DNA from: Lacticaseibacillus hegangensis
GTDB taxonomy: Bacteria > Bacillota > Bacilli > Lactobacillales > Lactobacillaceae
NCBI RefSeq assembly: GCF_003946465.1
Contig: NZ_RHOL01000014.1
Coordinates: 1 to 62,099 of the forward strand
Direction: 5' to 3'
DNA: 62,099 bases
Numbering within the stretch: the first letter of the stretch is position 1; the number at the start of each line of letters is the position of its first letter. A model generated the notes under the pieces. The model saw only the letters and a program-made list of their open reading frames with translations. It was not told the origin of the DNA and did not search any database. The translations under genes were made by a program, and so were the position numbers. Positions 40,051 through 50,085 of this stretch are shown in pieces.

Positions 40051-40079
40051 AAAGGCTCACCCGAAATTGGGTGAGTCCG
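40051..40079 (-). terminator. Esterase gene terminator
   Basis: Stem GGaCTCACCC/GGGTGAGCC with an AATTTC loop, followed by seven T on the minus strand. Confidence 0.8.
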
Positions 40080-40097
40080 CGGAACATGGCAGGACGA

Positions 40098-40910
40098 TTA
40101 CATAAACTGCTGCAGCCAGGTGGCAAACAGCGGCAGCCACTGCGCCACCACCGGCGCTTTGCCGTAGTCGTGACGCTGGCTCCAAGTTTCGCGCGTGGCC
40201 AGGCTCAGGCCGTGGCGTCCGGCCGGAAAGATGTGGAGCTCGCAGGCCACGTCGTGCTCGTGCAACGCCTCGGCGAAGCGGATGCTGTTTTCGACTGGCA
40301 CGGTTTCGTCGGTCATGGTCGTCCACAGAAAAGTCGGCGGCGTCTGCGCGCTGACCTGCCGCTCCAGAGACACCTGCAGCCGCAGCGCCGGTGAGGCGTC
40401 CGGCCCGATCAGCTGATCAAACGAGCCGGGCTCCTTAAATTCACCACTGGTGATCACCGGATAACCGAGCATCATCCCGTTTAACTGGATCTCATCAGCC
40501 TGGTAATCGGCGAGCACCGTTTGCGCGATCAGCGTGCCTAAACTGGCGACCAAATGGCCACCGGCGGAAAAACCGACGCCGATGATGGCTTCAGGGTTCA
40601 CGTGCCACTCGGCGGCGTGCTGGCGAATCATGCGCACTGCCTCGGCAAGCTCTAAAAGCGCGGTCGGAAACCGGTGCTCAGGGCCCACGCTGTAATGCAG
40701 CACGAACGCCTGGCAGCCCTTGGCCAGCAGCGCCATGGCGACGGGCTCCCCTTCGCGCGGTGAAACAAACGCGTAGCCCCCGCCCGGGGCGATTACAGCG
40801 GCGGGCCGCAGCCGGTCAGGTTCCAAATCCTCGTATTGATCCATCAAATACGCATCAAAATAGGCGTCCTTGGACAATGGCGTGTCCAGCGCTTCACGAA
40901 TCACTTGCAT
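40098..40910 (-). CDS. Alpha/beta hydrolase (BD-FAE / acetylxylan-esterase-like)
   Basis: 270 residues. Oxyanion region VIAPGGGYAFVSPREGEP, nucleophile elbow GVGFSAGGHLVA, acid TMTDETVPVENS and catalytic His in FPAGRHGLSLA. Cytoplasmic esterase, probably acting on acetylated sugars; substrate inferred. The same-strand signal peptidase is 13 bp upstream. Confidence 0.87.
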   Translation of the reverse strand: MQVIREALDTPLSKDAYFDAYLMDQYEDLEPDRLRPAAVIAPGGGYAFVSPREGEPVAMALLAKGCQAFVLHYSVGPEHRFPTALLELAEAVRMIRQHAAEWHVNPEAIIGVGFSAGGHLVASLGTLIAQTVLADYQADEIQLNGMMLGYPVITSGEFKEPGSFDQLIGPDASPALRLQVSLERQVSAQTPPTFLWTTMTDETVPVENSIRFAEALHEHDVACELHIFPAGRHGLSLATRETWSQRHDYGKAPVVAQWLPLFATWLQQFM

Positions 40911-40923
40911 GACGCAAGCCTCC

Positions 40924-41544
40924 TTAGAATTTTTCCACCGCGTTCAGCGGCCAGTAGCGCCACTTGACGACGCCGAACACTTTCGACCGCTTCACAAACC
41001 CGAATTTGCGACTGTCGTACGACACCGGCCGGTTGTCCCCCAGCACGAAATAGGCATCCTTCGGCACCGTGCGGGTCCGCGTCGCCTTGAGCGAAGCCAG
41101 TGAGAAGTTCGGGGTAAAGGCGGGACTGTTCCCGGTCTCACCATTTTGCTTGGCCTCAAAGGCCATGACCTTGCGTTTGAAAGCAGGCGTGATGAACGGC
41201 TCCTTGACCCGTTTGCCGTTAATGTAAAGCACATCGCGGCGCACGACCACAGTGTCGCCAGGCAGCCCGATCACCCGCTTGATGTAGGCGAGGCCGGGCG
41301 CTTCGGGACTGTCAAACGTGATCACGTCGAAGTGGTGAATCTCGGCATGCCGGCGCACCACCAGTCGATCGCCCGGATTCAGGTTCGGCGCCATGGACTC
41401 GCCGGTCACCCCAGCATTGGCAAAAAACAGCCCCAACACCAGCTGGATCAGGAACATGGCGGCCCCGATGCCGATGATGATCAGGCCCCACTTGAGGAGT
41501 CCTTTTAAAGTCGGATCAATTGATTTGCTCTGGTTTGTTGGCAT
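40924..41544 (-). CDS. lepB: Type I signal peptidase
   Basis: 206 residues with one membrane anchor (about 16-42). Catalytic Ser50 in GVTGESMAPNLNPGD and Lys89 in AYIKRVIGLPGD; later FVLGDNRPVSYDSRKFG. It cleaves Sec signal peptides outside the membrane. Start at 41544 overlaps the end of the MATE gene by 29 bp. Confidence 0.94.
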   Translation of the reverse strand: MPTNQSKSIDPTLKGLLKWGLIIIGIGAAMFLIQLVLGLFFANAGVTGESMAPNLNPGDRLVVRRHAEIHHFDVITFDSPEAPGLAYIKRVIGLPGDTVVVRRDVLYINGKRVKEPFITPAFKRKVMAFEAKQNGETGNSPAFTPNFSLASLKATRTRTVPKDAYFVLGDNRPVSYDSRKFGFVKRSKVFGVVKWRYWPLNAVEKF

Positions 41545-42910
41545 CGTCCAGGCTCCTTTGCTGAGCTTGCACTTGGGCGTCCTCCTTCTGCCGGATCCGC
41601 CGCATCGTCCGAACGTACATGTTGACCAAAACGAAAACGGAGCCGACCCAGGCCAGCGGGTTAGCCATTGACGCACCGGTAAAGCCGAGGTGCGCGACCA
41701 GCACGATGCCGGCAAACGCGCGCATCATCAGCTCAAACAGCCCGGCAACGGTCGGCACCAGCGTGTGCCCCAGCCCCTGCAGCAGGTTGCGCATGGTAAA
41801 CAGGATCGCCAGCAGCCAGTACATGCTGGCGTTAAAGTGGAAATAGGTCTGCGCCAGTGCCGTGACCGCCGGCTGATTCGGCCCCAAAAACAGGTTGACC
41901 AGGGGTTTGGAAAAGATGATGATCAAGGCCCCCAGCACCGCCGAGATGCCGACGTTCAGCAGCAAGGTCTGATGCACCCCGCGCCGGATGCGTCCGTACT
42001 CGCGAGCCCCGAGGTTCTGCGCCGCATAGGTGGCCATCGTCACCCCAAAGGACGACGCCGGCAGCGTGGCGATTTGATCGATACGTCCGGCCGCCGTGTA
42101 CGCCGCGACCGCATCGGTGCCCAGCGTGTTGAGCATGACCTGCAAAATAATCGACCCGATGGCGATGATCGACATGGAAAAGCCCATCGGCATCCCCACG
42201 ACCATGTGGTGCTTGATCTCGGGCCAGTCAAACTTCAGGTCGCTTCTTTGAATGTTGAGCAGTGGGACCCGCAGTTTAATGTAGATCCAGCACAGTACCG
42301 CAGAAATCGCCTGCGCGGTCACCGTGGCCCAGGCCGCCCCTGGCACGCCCCAGTGGAACCCAAGGATGAAGGTGAACTCGAGGATGATGTTGATGACCGT
42401 CGCGATGATGAGAAAAATCAGCGGTGTGCGGGAGTCGCCCAGCGCCCGCATCATGTTGCTCAGCAGGTTGAAGGCCATCGACGCCGCGATCCCGTAGAAG
42501 ATGACCCGCAGAAAGGCCACGGAGTTTTCCAAAATCTCCGGTGGCGTCTGCATCAACACAAGAATCGGCCGCGTCATCACGGCCGCCGCCGCGGTGAGCA
42601 CTACCGACAGGGCCACACAGATCCAAATCGACACCCCAAAACTGCGCCGTACCCCCCGCTCGTCGCGCGCGCCGTACGCCTGCGCCGTCAGCACGGAAAG
42701 CCCGGCGGTCAGGCCCTGCGCAAACCCGATGATCAGAAAGTTGACCGACCCAGTCGCCCCAACCGCCGCCAGGGCGTCCTTGCCAATGGTCCGCCCGACG
42801 ATCAGCGCATCCATGAAACTATACAGTTGCTGAAAAATATTCCCAATCAATAGCGGAATCGTAAAAAAGAAGATGAGCTTGATGGGATTGCCCTTTGTCA
42901 GCGTGTGCAT
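41516..42910 (-). CDS. MATE-family multidrug exporter
   Basis: 464 residues, twelve membrane segments. MATE features: TKGNPIKLIFFFTIPLLIGN at the start, VGRTIGKDALAAVGATG, GLTAGLSVLTAQAYGA, and the repeat in the second half MATYAAQNLGARE. Drives drug efflux with an ion gradient. Start at 42910 with GGAGGAAAT. The overlap with lepB suggests cotranscription. Confidence 0.91.
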   Translation of the reverse strand: MHTLTKGNPIKLIFFFTIPLLIGNIFQQLYSFMDALIVGRTIGKDALAAVGATGSVNFLIIGFAQGLTAGLSVLTAQAYGARDERGVRRSFGVSIWICVALSVVLTAAAAVMTRPILVLMQTPPEILENSVAFLRVIFYGIAASMAFNLLSNMMRALGDSRTPLIFLIIATVINIILEFTFILGFHWGVPGAAWATVTAQAISAVLCWIYIKLRVPLLNIQRSDLKFDWPEIKHHMVVGMPMGFSMSIIAIGSIILQVMLNTLGTDAVAAYTAAGRIDQIATLPASSFGVTMATYAAQNLGAREYGRIRRGVHQTLLLNVGISAVLGALIIIFSKPLVNLFLGPNQPAVTALAQTYFHFNASMYWLLAILFTMRNLLQGLGHTLVPTVAGLFELMMRAFAGIVLVAHLGFTGASMANPLAWVGSVFVLVNMYVRTMRRIRQKEDAQVQAQQRSLDDANKPEQIN

Positions 42911-43023
42911 GTATTTCCTCCTCCACTCAAACCAAATGCCTTGAATCACTGTATCACAATTGGCCTGAAGCGGCGCCGGTAAAAACGAGTTGATATAATT
43001 CCGTCATATAGCAGATTAAAACA

Positions 43024-43053
43024 AAAAAATTCGGCAGACCGCAGCCTGCCGAA
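43024..43053 (-). terminator. Terminator after the TPM gene
   Basis: Stem ATTCGGCAG/CTGCCGAAT with an 8-nt loop and seven T on the minus strand. Confidence 0.88.
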
Positions 43054-43067
43054 TCCGAATTTTTGCG

Positions 43068-43937
43068 TTAAATGCCGGCGCCGCCACCCCCGGAGGAACC
43101 ACCTCCGAACCCACCGCCGGAGCCGCCACCAAAGCCGCCTCCGCCGCCGAATCCACTGCCGCCGCCCCACCGGTCGTTGCGGTTAGAGCTGGACAGCAGG
43201 TCACCAAGCAGCCACCAGAGCCAGAAGCCAGTGCCACCGCCCCGACCGCCGCGGTGATTGTTGCCGCCGCTGAAAAACAGCGCAATGATGGCCACCACAA
43301 TAAACAGCGTGATCAGCGTGGCCAGGATGCCGCCACCGCCGTTTTCGTCACTGCTTTGGCGCTCTCGGTACTGCGCCATTTGGCTGTCGGACACCGTGTT
43401 GTCATCGGTTTTGAACTTGTACTTCTTGTCGATGACGGTCGCGACCGCGTTGAAAACGTTGCGCAGGCCCTTATTGACCTCGGCATCGTTTTTGGATTTG
43501 ATCAGTGTCTTGTTATCCTGCAGGATGCGGCCGGCCATTGCGTCGGGCAGATCACCTTCCAGGCCGTAGCCGACTTCAATGAACAGGTTCTGGGCGCCAT
43601 GATTATCGGCGTACACGAGCAGAACCCCGTTGTCGCTGTTTTTCTGGCCCACGCCCCACTTGCTGAACAGGTCTGGGGCATACTCGCCGAGGTCTTCGCC
43701 GCCGGAAGATTTAATCACCGCCACGGCGACGGCGGGTTTCTGCTTAGTCTGCTCCCACGAGCGGTTCTTGTCGTTGATCAGCGTTTGCGTCTGCGGCTCG
43801 AGCAAGTTGAGCTCATCGGCGTAATACGAATCGCCAGTGGGCTTTGCCGGGTAACTGACCGCCTGGACCGGGGTGGCATGCAGAAAAAGGAACGCCAGCG
43901 GCAGCAGGAATAAAACGCTAAGCCAGCGTTTTTTCAT
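43068..43937 (-). CDS. TPM-domain membrane protein (YgcG-like)
   Basis: 289 residues: signal peptide (MKKRWLSVLFLLPLAFLFLH, cleavage after VQA), an extracellular TPM_phosphatase domain (YYADELNLL, GQKNSDNGVLLVYA, EVGYGLEGDLPDAMAGRIL), a membrane span (LFIVVAIIALFF) and a Gly-rich tail. It follows lemA by 10 bp, a pair widely kept in bacteria. Confidence 0.88.
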   Translation of the reverse strand: MKKRWLSVLFLLPLAFLFLHATPVQAVSYPAKPTGDSYYADELNLLEPQTQTLINDKNRSWEQTKQKPAVAVAVIKSSGGEDLGEYAPDLFSKWGVGQKNSDNGVLLVYADNHGAQNLFIEVGYGLEGDLPDAMAGRILQDNKTLIKSKNDAEVNKGLRNVFNAVATVIDKKYKFKTDDNTVSDSQMAQYRERQSSDENGGGGILATLITLFIVVAIIALFFSGGNNHRGGRGGGTGFWLWWLLGDLLSSSNRNDRWGGGSGFGGGGGFGGGSGGGFGGGSSGGGGAGI

Positions 43938-43947
43938 GTGCGGCCTC

Positions 43948-44535
43948 CTAATCGCCGAGGTTGACCTTCGGCACTTCGTCGGCCCCCGGGTTGGCCTTAA
44001 AGGTCGGCTTCTGACCGAGCCCCATCATCGAGGCAAACAGGTTTTTCGGGAAAGTGACGACGCTTTGGTTGTAGTCACGCACGTCCTCGATGTACCGCTT
44101 GCGCTCAACGGAAATGCGGTTTTCGGAGCCTTCCAGCTGCGTCATCAAGGTTTGCACGTTCTGGTTGGACGCCAGCGTCGGGTACTGTTCCTGGATGACG
44201 GAAACTAAGGTGCCGACACTGCTGTTCAGCTGGTCATCAGCTTTGGCCTTGGCCGTGGTCGTGTTCGCCTTGTTGTAGTTTTCGCGGGCTTTGGCGATGG
44301 TGCCGAAGATTTTATCCTCGTGCTTCATTGAGCCCTGGACGGAGCTGACCAGGTTCGGCACCAAGTCGGCGCGGCGCTGCATCACGTTTTCGACCTGACT
44401 CCACTGCGCCTCGACTTCTTGGTTCTGCTTTTGCAGCGAGTTATAGGTGCTGATGCTGTATATGCCAACGATCACTGCGACCGCCGCGATCACGATCCAC
44501 GTGATGGCCAGCGGACTGAGCTTCTTTTTTTGCAT
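43948..44535 (-). CDS. lemA: LemA family protein
   Basis: 195 residues: an N-terminal membrane span (AITWIVIAAVAVIVGIYSI) then a long helical domain with WSQVENVMQRRADLVPNLV and KARENYNKA, the LemA signature. Cell-surface membrane protein of unknown role, paired with the TPM gene. Confidence 0.93.
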   Translation of the reverse strand: MQKKKLSPLAITWIVIAAVAVIVGIYSISTYNSLQKQNQEVEAQWSQVENVMQRRADLVPNLVSSVQGSMKHEDKIFGTIAKARENYNKANTTTAKAKADDQLNSSVGTLVSVIQEQYPTLASNQNVQTLMTQLEGSENRISVERKRYIEDVRDYNQSVVTFPKNLFASMMGLGQKPTFKANPGADEVPKVNLGD

Positions 44536-44631
44536 AACGCTCTCCTTCGTTTCACTAAAATAAAAAACGGATTGATACGCCTAGTTTAACATGTTTCGAC
44601 TAGGCAGCATCAGCCCTAAGAATGAGACAAT

Positions 44632-45882
<1,251 letters not shown>

Positions 45883-46089
45883 AACCGCCCCATGCTTTAC
45901 ATAGGACGGCTTTGCGCGGTACCACCTAACTTCACCGGACTAAACCGGCACTCTCAAGCGGCTTAAGGCGCACCCACCGAGCGCCTTGGGTGAGCCAATT
46001 CACTGGAGGCTGCGGCCGACTTTTCAGTATCGTCGACTTCCTGAACGCACTTGCCCTCGGCTACTCATCACCCGCATTGACGCGAATAT
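45883..46089 (-). promoter_or_regulatory. T-box leader (tRNA-Trp) of trpS
   Basis: The T-box sequence GGTGGTACCGCG (45915-45926) lies just before a terminator with arms CCGTCCTATG (45900-45909) and CATGGGGCGG (45885-45894) and a T tract. A long stem I closes with GGGTGA/TCACCC, and a TGG triplet at 45995-45997 in its 3' side fits a tryptophan specifier. Uncharged tRNA-Trp should favour the antiterminator and so trpS expression. Confidence 0.9.
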
Positions 46090-46095
46090 AGGTTA

Positions 46096-46123
46096 ATGAT
46101 AGCACGGGGAATGCCAAAATCAA
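46096..46123 (-). promoter_or_regulatory. Promoter of the trpS T-box
   Basis: On the minus strand TTGATT (46118-46123) is 16 bp from TATCAT (46096-46101). The start of transcription would be near 46089, just before the T-box stem I. Confidence 0.6.
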
Positions 46124-46129
46124 ACCGGA

Positions 46130-47455
46130 TTACAACAGGTAGTCCATGTCGCTGGCCTCACTCGGGTAGGCAAAGACCATCCGTTGCACTTGATCCGCTG
46201 GCGTCTTGGTATTGATTGCCATGGTCAGCAGGTTCACCAGCGACTCGGCACTGCTTGAGACCACCGTGGCGCCGACAATCAGGTTGGTCGCCTTTTCCTC
46301 GACCACGGTCACCGAGGCAAAAGTCTCCTGGGTGCGGTTGTAAGTGTACCAGTGGGTCACGTCCTCGCTATTCACCACGTAACGATCATCTCCAGCGGCA
46401 GTCTCTGGGGACACGCCGACTTTGGAAATTTCCAGGCTGCCGTACACCGTCGTTGGAATCGCCGGATACGCAATCGGCGCGGCGCTGCCCAGCAAATGTT
46501 CCGCGACATAGCGGCCGTCAAAGCCCGCCACCGGCGTCAGCTTAGGCTGGCTGGTGGCCGCCACGTCACCAATCGCGTAGATGTGCGGCGTCGTAGTTTC
46601 CAAGAACTCGTTCACGACAATGCCGCGTGCCGTCGTTTTGACGTGCGCCCGGTTGAGGTGCAGCTGCTCGTCCGGCCGCCGCCCCATCGCCGCAAAGACG
46701 CGTTGCACGTCTAGGGTGAAGCCATCGGCCTGCAGCCGCAGCGTGCCCTGTGGTGTCTCATCGACCCGCTTGAGCTCAATGTTTTCGTGGAAGTGGATGT
46801 GTTCATTTTGCATGGCTTTTTGCAGCGCGTCGACCGCCGCTGCGGGAAAGCCGCGCAGGGCGCGGTCGCCGTGCATGATCACGTCAACTTCTGCCCCAGC
46901 GGCTGCGGCGATGTTGGCCAGCTCCATGCTGACATAGCCCGCACCGATGAAGGCGATGTGCTGAGGCAAGTGATCCATGTCGAGAAAGTCGCGGCTGGTG
47001 GCGATCAGCTCGCGGCCTTTGATGTCAGGCAAAACGGGCTGCACGCCAGTGGCAATAATGATATCCTGCCCCTCGTACAGATCCTCACCGACCGCAATCG
47101 TGTGTTCGTCGATAAAACGCGCCTCACCATCAACGGCCACCATGCCGGCACCGGTCACCCCGCTCCGCGTGCCGCTCGGCACCGTGCGTGTGTAGGCGCG
47201 CTTAAATGCCATCAGCTTGGGCCAGTTGATGTCCGGGATGCCGTTCAGCCCTGCCTTGGTCATGCGCGCGGCGTAGGTTTTGGCCTGAACCGCACTGTAT
47301 AGCATTTTCTTCGGGTCGCAGCCGTAGTTCGGGCAGGTCCCGCCCCATAAATCGCGCTCCACGACCAACACTTTCTTACCCGCTGAAGCCAGCGGATAGG
47401 CCGCGGCAAGCCCCCCTGGGCCGCCACCGATCACGATCACATCATACTGCTGCAT
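46130..47455 (-). CDS. FAD-dependent pyridine-nucleotide disulfide oxidoreductase
   Basis: 441 residues: FAD loop VIVIGGGPGGLAAAY at residue 5, redox-active GGTCPNYGCDPKK (two Cys, as in glutathione reductase), an NAD(P) loop IAFIGAGYVSMELAN, and IYAIGDVAAT. The usual C-terminal HPT...E of glutathione reductase reads FAYPSEASDM, so the catalytic His is Tyr. It is not a standard glutathione reductase. It follows the ABC ATPase by 13 bp and so is in one operon with the importer. Confidence 0.85.
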   Translation of the reverse strand: MQQYDVIVIGGGPGGLAAAYPLASAGKKVLVVERDLWGGTCPNYGCDPKKMLYSAVQAKTYAARMTKAGLNGIPDINWPKLMAFKRAYTRTVPSGTRSGVTGAGMVAVDGEARFIDEHTIAVGEDLYEGQDIIIATGVQPVLPDIKGRELIATSRDFLDMDHLPQHIAFIGAGYVSMELANIAAAAGAEVDVIMHGDRALRGFPAAAVDALQKAMQNEHIHFHENIELKRVDETPQGTLRLQADGFTLDVQRVFAAMGRRPDEQLHLNRAHVKTTARGIVVNEFLETTTPHIYAIGDVAATSQPKLTPVAGFDGRYVAEHLLGSAAPIAYPAIPTTVYGSLEISKVGVSPETAAGDDRYVVNSEDVTHWYTYNRTQETFASVTVVEEKATNLIVGATVVSSSAESLVNLLTMAINTKTPADQVQRMVFAYPSEASDMDYLL

Positions 47456-47468
47456 GTGTTCTCCCCCT

Positions 47469-48410
47469 TTAATCCTTGGCAACGTCGGCCAAGAAGGCCA
47501 TCACCTGCGTCGCGTTTACCTTAAAGTTACCTTGCTGACACGCTACTGTCACGGATTTGCCCTCGCCCAGCGGGGTCAAAATCGCGCGCAAAGGATCGCC
47601 CTCCTGCGCCTCGCCCGCCTCAGTACTCCTGTCAGCAAACCGCCGCAGCTCGATGAGCGGTGTGTCCAACACCTCTGGTGCGGCGCTGGCAAAGAAATCC
47701 GAAACAAAGTTGCTGGCTGGATTCGCCGCAATTTCTTCAGGGGTCGCCACTTGTTGAAGCACCCCTTCACGCATGACAGCGATTCGATCACCGAGCCTCA
47801 TAGCCTCGTTCATGTCGTGCGTGACAAAGACAATCGTCGTTTTCATTTTTTTATGTAACCGCAGCACCATGTCCTGTAAGCTGGTGCGCGAGATTGGATC
47901 CAGCGCCGAAAAAGGCTCGTCCATCAGCACCATCGGTGGTTTGGTCGCCAGCGCCCGGCATATGCCCACCCGCTGCTGCTCGCCACCAGACAGTTCGGCC
48001 GGCATGCGGTCGCGGTACTGTTTGGGCTCCAGGTCCACCGCAGTCAGCATCTCATCAACCGTTTCACGGATCTGCTCCTTTGACCAGTGCTTCATCTGCG
48101 GAATCAGCGCAATGTTCTGGGCCACTGTCATGTTGGGAAACAGCGCGATCTGCTGCAGCACGTAGCCGATATTCCACCTCAAATCTCGCAAATTCGTGTC
48201 AATGAGCCGCTTATCGTTAAAGTAAATGTTGCCGTCAGTCGGCTCGATCAGTCGGTTGATCATTTTCAACGTGGTCGTTTTGCCGGAACCAGACGCGCCG
48301 ACCAGAACAAACAGCTCACCGTCGCCGATTGTCAGGTTCAGGTCTTTGACCGCGGTGGTGCCTTCAAACTGCTTGACCACGTGTTCAAAACGCAAGACGT
48401 CTTTGGTCAT
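47469..48410 (-). CDS. ABC importer ATPase (OpuCA/EgtV-like)
   Basis: 313 residues. Walker A VGASGSGKTTTLKMINRL, signature LSGGEQQRVGICRAL, Walker B MVLMDEPFSALDPI. The glycine-betaine family ATPases carry two CBS domains at the end; here only about 70 residues follow the ATPase, enough for part of one. Start and the stop of the permease gene share one base (TGATG). Partner of the fused permease/binding protein. Confidence 0.88.
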   Translation of the reverse strand: MTKDVLRFEHVVKQFEGTTAVKDLNLTIGDGELFVLVGASGSGKTTTLKMINRLIEPTDGNIYFNDKRLIDTNLRDLRWNIGYVLQQIALFPNMTVAQNIALIPQMKHWSKEQIRETVDEMLTAVDLEPKQYRDRMPAELSGGEQQRVGICRALATKPPMVLMDEPFSALDPISRTSLQDMVLRLHKKMKTTIVFVTHDMNEAMRLGDRIAVMREGVLQQVATPEEIAANPASNFVSDFFASAAPEVLDTPLIELRRFADRSTEAGEAQEGDPLRAILTPLGEGKSVTVACQQGNFKVNATQVMAFLADVAKD

Positions 48411-49942
48411 CAGCGCGCCTCCTTTAACAGGCCATGCTTGGTCAGGTAAGTCTTGGCGACCGCACTGGCCGACTTACCCTGCACGTTGACCTCGTAGTTC
48501 ATTTCCTGCATATCCGCTTCAGAAATCTTACCGCCCAGCTGATTCAGCGCGGCGGTGAGCTTAGGATGATCTTTGGCAAACTGCGTCCGCATCAGCGGGG
48601 CGCCTTGGTAAACTGGGAACAGCTTGCGGTCATCCTCCAGAGCCAGCAAATGATACTGGCGGATCTGCGAGTCGGTCGAGTACCCATCCGTCACCTGCAC
48701 CTGGCCGCGGTTGAGCGCCTGATAACGCATTGAGGAATCCAGCGTGTTGACCGTGAAGCTGACGCCGTACTTGCTTTGGATGCCCTTGTAGCCGTCCTCG
48801 CGCGCGTTGAATTCAACGTCAAACCCGGCCTTCAGCGGCGTGCTGAGCTTGGTCAGATCCGAAATCTTGGTGATCCCGTTCTGCTCGGCCCAGGCCTTTT
48901 TGACGACGACTGCGTAAGTATTGTTGTAAGCCATCGGCTTGCCCAGGCTCAGGTCCTGCTTGTTCAGCAGCGATTCTGCGATTGGGTACGGGTCCTGGCC
49001 TTCAGCAATCTGCGCGGCCTGCTTTTTGGAAGGCTTCAGCAGGCTGCTGACAACGGTCCCAGTGAATTCGGGATAAATGTCGATTTTATCGCTTTTAAGT
49101 GCGCTGTAGAGAAAACTGGTCTGGCCAAAGTTCGGCTTCAGCTCGACGTTCACATTCGCATCCGCCTGCTCGATCAGATCCTTGTACATGTTGATCAGGA
49201 TCTCGGGCTCAGAGCCCAGCTTGCCGGCCACAACGATGGTCTCCGGCTTGGGCGCCACCGCCTGATAGGTCGCATAGCCGCCAAAACCGAGCACCAACGC
49301 ACCCAAGACCGCAACAGACACCTGCCAGCGCCACTTCGAAAACATCGAAATGAACCAGGAGAAGAGAATCGCAAGCAGTGCTGAGGCCAAAGCACCCAGC
49401 AGCGTCAGCGTCGGGTCGTTCAGGTTGATTCCGCGCATGATGATGTCGCCCAGGCCGCCGCCGCCAACCAGCGCCGCCAGGGTGGCCGTGCCGATGATCA
49501 GAACGGCCGCGGTGCGCACCCCGCCTAGAATCACAGGCATCGCCAGGGGCAGCTCCACCTTGACTAAGCGCTGCGGCTTGCTCATGCCGAACGCCTCTTC
49601 GGCTTCCTTATAAGCTGGGTCGATTTCATGCAGCCCCGTGTACGTGTTTTGAAAAATGGGCAGCAGCGCGTAAACCACCAAAGCGATGATCGACGGTGCG
49701 GTGCCGATCCCCACAATCGGAATCAATAGTCCTAACAGCGCCAGGCTGGGAATCGTCTGCAAGATCCCCGTCACCTGCAGCAGAAAACCGGCAAACCGAT
49801 CATGGTTTTGAGCCCAGATGCCCAGCGGAATCGCGATCAAAAGTGCCAAAAGCAGCGCGATCAAAGACAGCTGAAGGTGCTCCACCAGCTTGGTCAACAA
49901 CGTCCCGCGCTGGTCTAAAAAGGTCTCCCACAATGCCTGCAT
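48410..49942 (-). CDS. ABC importer permease fused to a substrate-binding domain (OpuC/EgtU-like)
   Basis: 510 residues. Residues 1-205 are a ProW-type permease (LQTIPSLALLGLLIPIVGIG, EEAFGMSKPQ, GGGGLGDIIMRG). A membrane span near 215-235 follows, then an OpuAC-like binding domain to the end (VVAGKLGSEPEILINMYKDL, DIYPEFTGTV, QVQVTDGYSTD). Permease-binding protein fusions of this length include choline/carnitine OpuC-type transporters and the ergothioneine importer EgtU. Start at 49942 with GGAGGACAC. Confidence 0.87.
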   Translation of the reverse strand: MQALWETFLDQRGTLLTKLVEHLQLSLIALLLALLIAIPLGIWAQNHDRFAGFLLQVTGILQTIPSLALLGLLIPIVGIGTAPSIIALVVYALLPIFQNTYTGLHEIDPAYKEAEEAFGMSKPQRLVKVELPLAMPVILGGVRTAAVLIIGTATLAALVGGGGLGDIIMRGINLNDPTLTLLGALASALLAILFSWFISMFSKWRWQVSVAVLGALVLGFGGYATYQAVAPKPETIVVAGKLGSEPEILINMYKDLIEQADANVNVELKPNFGQTSFLYSALKSDKIDIYPEFTGTVVSSLLKPSKKQAAQIAEGQDPYPIAESLLNKQDLSLGKPMAYNNTYAVVVKKAWAEQNGITKISDLTKLSTPLKAGFDVEFNAREDGYKGIQSKYGVSFTVNTLDSSMRYQALNRGQVQVTDGYSTDSQIRQYHLLALEDDRKLFPVYQGAPLMRTQFAKDHPKLTAALNQLGGKISEADMQEMNYEVNVQGKSASAVAKTYLTKHGLLKEAR

Positions 49943-50023
49943 AGTGTCCTCCGTATCTAATTCTATGTACTCTAAAGATAACACTTTCCCACGTTTGGTA
50001 AGCAAACATTTGTACCGGGCCGC

Positions 50024-50052
50024 TTTACAACCACGGCCAAAAAGCCTACACT
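50024..50052 (+). promoter_or_regulatory. helD promoter
   Basis: TTTACA (50024-50029), 17 bp, TACACT (50047-50052), 33 bp before the helD start. Confidence 0.7.
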
Positions 50053-50085
50053 GATTGCACGATTTTTAAGCGAGGAGGGGCGTCC

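Noticed and set aside
49991-50010. Small palindrome GTTTG-GTAAG-CAAAC between the ABC operon and helD
   Set aside because: Only five paired bases and no second copy; likely chance.
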